Shown: piece by piece, positions 59,298 to 64,000 of the stretch
Numbering within the stretch: position 1 is the stretch's first letter
How the letters are laid out: the number at the start of each line of letters is the position of its first letter
Source: Pseudomonadota bacterium
GTDB taxonomy: Bacteria > Pseudomonadota > Alphaproteobacteria > Acetobacterales > Acetobacteraceae
Assembly: GCA_021805565.1 (NCBI GenBank)
Contig: JAJZFA010000060.1
Coordinates: 62,001-126,000 of the forward strand
Reading direction: 5' to 3'
DNA: 64,000 nucleotides
Made by a program: the position numbers and the translations under genes
The notes under the pieces: generated by a model
The model's input: the letters and a program-made list of their open reading frames with translations, nothing else
The model's database searches: none
Told to the model about the DNA's origin: nothing

Positions 59298-60374
59298 TCA
59301 GGCCGCCGCGACGTGCCCGCGGCTGGCCATCAGCGGCTGGATGCGCTGGCCGAAATTCTCCATACCGACGATAAAATCGTCGAATGTCAGCATGACCCCG
59401 GCTAAACCTTCCAATGGTTCGAGTTGATCGAGCATCCGGGCGACGGACGCATAGGACCCGACGATCGTGCCCATATTGAAATTGACCGCCGAGGCTGGGT
59501 TGGAAATGCTCTGGGCGGTGCTGCCGGCGGTTGCCCTGTCATCGGCCGCCGCCTGATCGCCAAGCCAACTCAGCGCGGCGAGATCCTTGCCGGCTTTGTA
59601 GGCTTCCCATTTCGCTTGCGCGGCTTCGTCGGTTTCGTCCGCGATCACCATGAACAGGGCGTAGGCCCCCACCTTGCGGCCGGTTTTCGCGACCGCGCTC
59701 AGCAGGCGACCGATCGTGGCGCTGCATTTGGTAGGGGTATTGACGCCTTCCCCCAGGCAAAAGCTGTAGTCGGCGTGTTCGGCCGCGAACGCCATGCCGA
59801 CATCGCTTTGTCCGGCGGAGACGATCGTGGGCATGACCGACGGGCGGGGACTCAGCTTGCAGTCCGCCATCTGAAAATAATCGCCCTTCAGATCGGACGT
59901 GCCGGTCTCCCACAACTGCTTCATAATAGTGACATATTCGGTGCTGTACTGATAGCGCCGTTCGTAATGTTCCTTGCCCGGCCACAAGCCCATCTGAGCA
60001 TACTCGGCCTCGGCCCAGCCGGACACGATATTGATACCGAACCGTCCAGGCGCGATGCTGTCGATGGTGGACGCCATGCGTGCGGCGATGGCGGGCGGCA
60101 GGGTCAGCACGGCCGAAGAGGCATACAGCTTGATCCGCTGCGTCACCGCGGCGATGGCAGCCATCAGGGTGAAGCTTTCCAGGCAATGATCCCAGAATTC
60201 GGTTTCTCCCCCGAAACCGCGCAGTTTGACCATGGAGAGCGCGAATTCGAAGCCGTATTTCTCGGCCAGCAGCGTCACATCCCGGTTCAGTGCATAACTC
60301 GTGTTGTACTGCGGCGAGGCTTTCGAAATCAGCCAACCGTTATTAGCGATAGGGATGAAAACGCCTAAATCCAT
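59298..60374 (-). CDS. rutA: Pyrimidine monooxygenase RutA-like (LLM flavin-dependent)
   Basis: RutA opens the uracil ring with FMNH2 and oxygen to form ureidoacrylate. The 358-residue protein begins [20 protein letters not shown], nearly the RutA start known from Escherichia coli, followed by [40 protein letters not shown] and [20 protein letters not shown]. The C-terminal [11 protein letters not shown] is also typical. The start ATG 60374 has GAAGGAG. The other rut genes (rutB-G) are not present. Formamidase and an acyl-CoA synthetase lie upstream on the same strand, so the product may be processed differently. Confidence 0.87.
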   Translation of the reverse strand: MDLGVFIPIANNGWLISKASPQYNTSYALNRDVTLLAEKYGFEFALSMVKLRGFGGETEFWDHCLESFTLMAAIAAVTQRIKLYASSAVLTLPPAIAARMASTIDSIAPGRFGINIVSGWAEAEYAQMGLWPGKEHYERRYQYSTEYVTIMKQLWETGTSDLKGDYFQMADCKLSPRPSVMPTIVSAGQSDVGMAFAAEHADYSFCLGEGVNTPTKCSATIGRLLSAVAKTGRKVGAYALFMVIADETDEAAQAKWEAYKAGKDLAALSWLGDQAAADDRATAGSTAQSISNPASAVNFNMGTIVGSYASVARMLDQLEPLEGLAGVMLTFDDFIVGMENFGQRIQPLMASRGHVAAA

Positions 60375-60829
60375 CGGCTTACTCCTTCAAGGAACGACAT
60401 CCTGGTCCAAGCACACCGCGTGCCATGGCGCATCGCACGATCATCGGGGAAACTAGGCGGCTGGGAAAGGGATATTTGCCGAATCGGCGGCGATCTGACA
60501 GGCGGTCAGGCGGCGGCCTGTGCTGCTGCGAACAGTTGCCCAGCTTTAAGGCATTCCGCCCCGGCAGATACAGGATTCAGGGCAATTTCAGCAGCGTGGG
60601 TAGTAAAGCGATCGGGTTCGTGCGCGTTACGCTGCCCCGCCAGACGAGACCGCCAGGCCTTGCACATCTGCTGGCGCCGCCGACGAAACGGGGTTTGGCT
60701 TACAGCGTTCGATATCTCCGCGAGGCTGATCCCAACGACCGGCTATGTCCAATTCCGCTCGGTTTTTTCCGTCTCAGGTTGCATCTCAACATCACAACAG
60801 CACGTTACCGCCGGGCAACCGGCGGCGTC
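60375..60829. other. Intergenic stretch between rutA and formamidase
   Basis: This 455-base stretch has no recognised gene. A short minus-strand frame (60506-60667, 53 codons) reads RFTTHAAEIALNPVSAGAEC and KAGQLFAAAQAAA, helical and alanine-rich. It may be the remnant of a small protein, but cannot be assigned. It probably includes the rutA promoter. Confidence 0.35.
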
Positions 60830-61846
60830 CTACTCCGCCGCCTTTGGCATCGGCGCGACATACACGCGATCGGGTTCCGGAATGCCGCAGCCGGTTCCAT
60901 CCGTCACGCGCACGGTGTCTTCCCACGGCAGGCGATACCGGCCGGCCATCAGATCGTGCATATACGTATAAGGACAATCGCCGGCACCGCCGCGCACCGC
61001 GGCAAATCCGCGATGGCCGAACTGGTAAATGTTGTTTTCCACGCCCCACACAGCCCGAGCTTCGCGCACCAGATCGGGACGTACCTCGGCGGCGATTATC
61101 TCATCGGTCCGGCCCTGTGCCCCGTGTGCGATCACAGTACCGTCGAAGTTGCATACCATCGCCTCGCCCATTGAATCGAACGTACCGTCGGACCCGCACA
61201 TGCAGACGCTGGCGGTGATCATCAGGTTGCAGAACGCGTTCGACTGATTGGTGAACTGCCACGCCGCCCGCACCGGCGGGGTGTAGCCGGCGGTGCGCAA
61301 CATAACCTCGGCCCCCTTGTAGGCGGCTTCCCGTGCCATTTCGGGAAACATGCCATCATGGCAAATGATCAAGGCCAGCTTACAGCCATTCGGTCCGTCG
61401 ATGACGGGGATGCCGAGGTTGCCCGGTTCCCACGGTTCGACCGGCACCCACGGATGCAACTTACGATAGTACAGCGCGAGCCTACCCGTGTCGTCGATAA
61501 TCAGGCCAGAGTTATACGGCATACCGCCGGGATTGCGTTCCATGATGGAAAAGCAGCCCCAGATTTTGTGTTCGATGCAGGCGGCCTTGAACGCGGCGAC
61601 TTCATAGCCGTCCAGATCGCACAGAATTTCATCGCGAATGTCCATGGACAGGCCATGCAATGCGTATTCCGGGAACACCACCAGATCCATCGCAGGCATC
61701 GCTCGCCTGGCCTTGCCGACCATTGCGACGATTTTTTCCGTCTGGGCCGCGATGTCGCCGCGATTGGCGATCGCTGGCAGCTTCAGTTGCACAAGGCCGA
61801 TCACGACGCCATTCGGCGATTTGTTCAGTCCGCCCAAGCCGTTCAT
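60830..61846 (-). CDS. Formamidase / aliphatic amidase (nitrilase superfamily)
   Basis: AmiF-type enzymes hydrolyse formamide to formate and ammonia. The 338-residue protein has the C-N hydrolase triad: glutamate in VVFPEYALHGL, lysine in LYYRKLHPWVPVEPW and nucleophile cysteine in LALIICHDGMFPEMAREAAY. The AmiF-specific end KLPWEDH-like RYRLPWEDTVRV and WGVENNIYQFGHRGFAAV closely match Helicobacter AmiF as I recall it. The start ATG 61846 has GGGAG. It sits 56 bases downstream of the acyl-CoA synthetase on the same strand and upstream of rutA, suggesting nitrogen scavenging. Confidence 0.9.
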   Translation of the reverse strand: MNGLGGLNKSPNGVVIGLVQLKLPAIANRGDIAAQTEKIVAMVGKARRAMPAMDLVVFPEYALHGLSMDIRDEILCDLDGYEVAAFKAACIEHKIWGCFSIMERNPGGMPYNSGLIIDDTGRLALYYRKLHPWVPVEPWEPGNLGIPVIDGPNGCKLALIICHDGMFPEMAREAAYKGAEVMLRTAGYTPPVRAAWQFTNQSNAFCNLMITASVCMCGSDGTFDSMGEAMVCNFDGTVIAHGAQGRTDEIIAAEVRPDLVREARAVWGVENNIYQFGHRGFAAVRGGAGDCPYTYMHDLMAGRYRLPWEDTVRVTDGTGCGIPEPDRVYVAPMPKAAE

Positions 61847-61902
61847 TGCGCTTCTCCCAGGAAATGTCCCGATGCGAAATGCAAAATAGCGGCCAGCCGA
61901 CC

Positions 61903-63555
61903 TCAGGCGACATCCGCTCCTGGATTATCCAGCAGATAGTCCTGATATTTTCGCCTCAGCGCCAGCTTGTTCAGCTTTCCTGTGGCGCCGTGCGGCAGTT
62001 CATCGACCACCACAACGGCATCGGGAAACCACCACCGGGCGACGGCGCCGTCATACAGCTTCATCAGGTCCGCTGTGTCGATGGTGCGGCCTTCGCGCGG
62101 CACCACCAGAAGCAGCGGGCGTTCCTGCCAGCGTTCGTGTTTCGCGTTGATCACCGCGGCCTCGGCGACATCGGGATGGGACACGGCGATGTTCTCCAGC
62201 GCGATAGAACTGATCCACTCGCCACCCGACTTGATCACGTCCTTGGACCGGTCCACCAGTTCCACATAACCATCCCGGTCGATGGTGGCGACATCGCCGG
62301 TGGCAAACCAGCCATCCACGGCCGCCGCGCCCTCGGCGCCAAGAAACAGATATTCGCGGCAAACCCAGGCGCCGCGGGTCAGCAGGTCGCCGAAGGCAAT
62401 ACCGTCGCGAGGCAATTCGTTGCCATCCGCATCGACGATTTTGATGTCGGCGCCATAGAGCGGACGGCCCTGTTTCTGGCGCAATCTGGTTGCCGATTCG
62501 GTATCGAGTCCGGCGGTGGCGGGGATCGTGGCGTGATGGGCGACGATCGGGCTGGTCTCGGTCATGCCCCAGGCCTGGAAGACATCGACGCCGTACGCAC
62601 CGAATCCTTCGATCAGCACACGAGGACAGGCCGACCCGGCGACCATCAGTCGCTTCAAATACGGCAGGGATGCCCCGGTTTTGCGCAGCGCGTCCAGCGC
62701 CCCAAGCCATATGGTTGGAACACCGCCGGAGTAGGTGATGCGTTCCTCGTTGAGGGTGTGCAGCACAGCCGGTCCGTCCAGCCAGCGGCCGGGCATGATC
62801 ATGGCGGCACCGGCCATGGCGGCGGCATAAGGCCAGCCCCAGGCGGTGGCGTGAAACATCGACGTCGCGACGAATATCCGGTCCATGGCTCGGAAGCCGT
62901 AATTATCGGCGGCATTGGCGGACAAGGCATGCAGCACGGCCGACCGGTGACTGTACAGGACGCCTTTCGGACGTCCGGTGGTGCCGGACGTATAGCACAG
63001 CGCGCTGGCGGTGTTTTCGTCGAAGTCGGGCCAGATAAAGCTTTCATCGGCCTGAGCCATCAGGTCTTCATAACAATGCAGCGCCATGCCGGACGGCAGC
63101 GTCAGAGCCGGCATTTCGTCCGGGGCGGCCAAAAACACGATGTGGCGGACACAGCCGGCGATCGCCGGGGCGATGTCGTCGATCAGGCCAGCGAAAGACA
63201 GGTCCGCGAACAGAACGGAATCGCCGGCGTGGGTTATAATGTAAGCGATATCGTCCTGCGCGAGGCGCGGGTTGACGGTGTGGCAGACCGCGCCCATGCC
63301 GGAAATCGCCCAATATAATTCCAGGTGACGGTATCCGTTCCAGGCCATGGTGGCGACCCGGTCGCCGGATTTAACACCCAGGCGGAGAAGGACATTGGCA
63401 AGGCGACGGGAACGGCGTTCGACGGTCGCGTAATCGGTGCGATGAACCAAAGTCTCGCTGACCCGCGAGACGATTTCGCCGCTGGGATGCCACCGCGCCG
63501 CGTGCTGGATAATCGAAGACAAAAGCAGGTTTTTCTGCTGCATAAGGCCAAGCAT
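61903..63555 (-). CDS. AMP-forming acyl-CoA synthetase (long-chain type)
   Basis: The 550-residue adenylating enzyme has the AMP-binding P-loop-like motif CYTSGTTGRPKGVLYSHRS, the ADAAR-like VFQAWGMTETSP, and the catalytic GWFATGDVATIDRDGYVELVDRSKDVIKSGGEWIS with PHGATGKLNKLALRRKY near the end, including the terminal lysine. This group is often annotated as long-chain fatty acid-CoA ligase or FadD3/AlkK-like enzymes. Substrate is not readable. ATG 63555 has GGGAGC upstream. It is first in the synthetase-formamidase unit. Confidence 0.91.
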   Translation of the reverse strand: MLGLMQQKNLLLSSIIQHAARWHPSGEIVSRVSETLVHRTDYATVERRSRRLANVLLRLGVKSGDRVATMAWNGYRHLELYWAISGMGAVCHTVNPRLAQDDIAYIITHAGDSVLFADLSFAGLIDDIAPAIAGCVRHIVFLAAPDEMPALTLPSGMALHCYEDLMAQADESFIWPDFDENTASALCYTSGTTGRPKGVLYSHRSAVLHALSANAADNYGFRAMDRIFVATSMFHATAWGWPYAAAMAGAAMIMPGRWLDGPAVLHTLNEERITYSGGVPTIWLGALDALRKTGASLPYLKRLMVAGSACPRVLIEGFGAYGVDVFQAWGMTETSPIVAHHATIPATAGLDTESATRLRQKQGRPLYGADIKIVDADGNELPRDGIAFGDLLTRGAWVCREYLFLGAEGAAAVDGWFATGDVATIDRDGYVELVDRSKDVIKSGGEWISSIALENIAVSHPDVAEAAVINAKHERWQERPLLLVVPREGRTIDTADLMKLYDGAVARWWFPDAVVVVDELPHGATGKLNKLALRRKYQDYLLDNPGADVA

Positions 63556-63922
63556 GCGTCGCTCCCGGTGGTCCGTGTTCTATACTCTTACGCAATAGTA
63601 TCGCACGGCCGGCCGCTGCCGGTAAGGGCGATTTTTCGCCCCGCTCTCGTTTGACGGGCTATGTCCGGATCGGCGGCAAGACAAGCCGCGGGGCCGGCCG
63701 GGCTGCTACCTGTCTAGATTGGCAACGGCCTCATCGAATACCGAACGATAGGCTGGCATTGCGGCGATAACCGTTGCATACTTTGCCCCGTCTCGGAATT
63801 ATTGCGATATATTTCAATTATAAATAAAAATAAATGTGAAACACAGTTATTTGTAAAACAAACGACGATCTTTTCTGGTTATTCGACATTAGTATATCCA
63901 GGACAACCTGGGATCGTGCACC
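63556..63922. other. Intergenic region with AT-rich tract near the right edge
   Basis: This 367-base region holds the synthetase leader and, at about 63800-63880, a tract very rich in A and T (TTTCAATTATAAATAAAAAT) in an otherwise GC-rich genome. No gene or RNA is visible. It probably contains the promoter of the gene that starts at 63923, or is transferred DNA. Confidence 0.4.
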
Positions 63923-64000
63923 GTGTTCGTCATAGGGATGGCTTATCTGCTGGCCGCACTGACCGCATCGGCGCTGTTTGTCGCCGTCGGCTGGCGCAGC
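63923..64000 (+). CDS. Start of a membrane-protein gene, cut by the window edge
   Basis: An open frame of 26 codons runs to the last base. It begins with GTG 63923 or ATG 63938 and encodes MAYLLAALTASALFVAVGW, a signal-like hydrophobic segment. Too little is present to name the family. Confidence 0.4.
   Translation, partial: MFVIGMAYLLAALTASALFVAVGWRS

Noticed and set aside
60506-60667. A 53-codon minus-strand frame between rutA and formamidase
   Set aside because: It lacks a ribosome site and a recognisable family, so it is mentioned only within the intergenic entry.

Overview
The window is GC-rich, gene-dense DNA from what is most likely an alphaproteobacterium of the Rhodospirillales/Acetobacteraceae type. 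This placement is an inference. It rests on a ChvG/ChvI two-component pair, alphaproteobacterial cobalamin genes, a lanthanide-type PQQ alcohol dehydrogenase, a Hint-domain secreted protein, a helix-turn-helix (HTH) extension on CarA, and housekeeping genes (rpoD, dnaG, carAB, greA, argS, scpAB, panC) of alphaproteobacterial type. No tRNA, rRNA, CRISPR array or intact transposase was found.

Layout. 1-3.1 kb: cobalamin genes (cobQ end, cobD, cobC). 3.1-6.3 kb: chvG/chvI and a HugZ-like gene. 6.4-9.4 kb: a PQQ alcohol dehydrogenase carrying the extra lanthanide-type aspartate, followed by a periplasmic binding protein fused to cytochrome c. 9.5-10.9 kb: a decayed ISAs1-type transposase run up against a cheB-like gene. 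11-20 kb: threonine ammonia-lyase, greA, carB and carA. carA and carB are separated by a same-strand islet that holds an AAA ATPase, a small membrane protein, an internally deleted second ATPase copy and two small genes, one of them SinR/Cas2-like. 20.2-24.7 kb: yqeY, dnaG, rpoD. 24.7-32 kb: a tightly overlapping aromatic and acyl-CoA catabolic operon (hpaB-like, G3E GTPase, amidohydrolase, pobA, SDR, CoA transferase, GST).

32-38.5 kb: argS, a SPOR protein, nagZ, an M50 peptidase, scpA, scpB and a SnoaL-like protein. 38.5-42.2 kb: a metalloprotease-Hint protein, a TauD/TfdA remnant and a CYP199-like P450. 42.2-45.7 kb: an accessory segment (LysR regulator, Tat-exported isochorismatase-like hydrolase, pirin) surrounded by short palindromic modules that share CTAG boundaries. 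45.7-49.5 kb: an endonuclease/exonuclease/phosphatase-family protein, an unknown gene, an aldo/keto reductase and panC. 49.6-56.4 kb: a glycogen operon glgC-glgA-glgX::malQ with an unusual debranching-enzyme/amylomaltase fusion. 56.4-59.2 kb: a HAF-repeat PEP-CTERM protein, a degraded duplicate of the glgC start, and an acyltransferase. 59.3-63.6 kb: a RutA-like flavin monooxygenase, formamidase and acyl-CoA synthetase. The window ends in an AT-rich stretch and the start of another gene.

The signals that ordinary genes do not explain are three. (1) A family of modular CTAG-bounded palindromes is inserted at gene ends; in one case the empty site can be reconstructed exactly. (2) A dispersed REP-like palindrome occurs four times at gene ends. 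(3) The islet inside the car operon combines an ATPase, a membrane protein and a SinR-like gene, and is the best candidate here for an undescribed multi-gene system.
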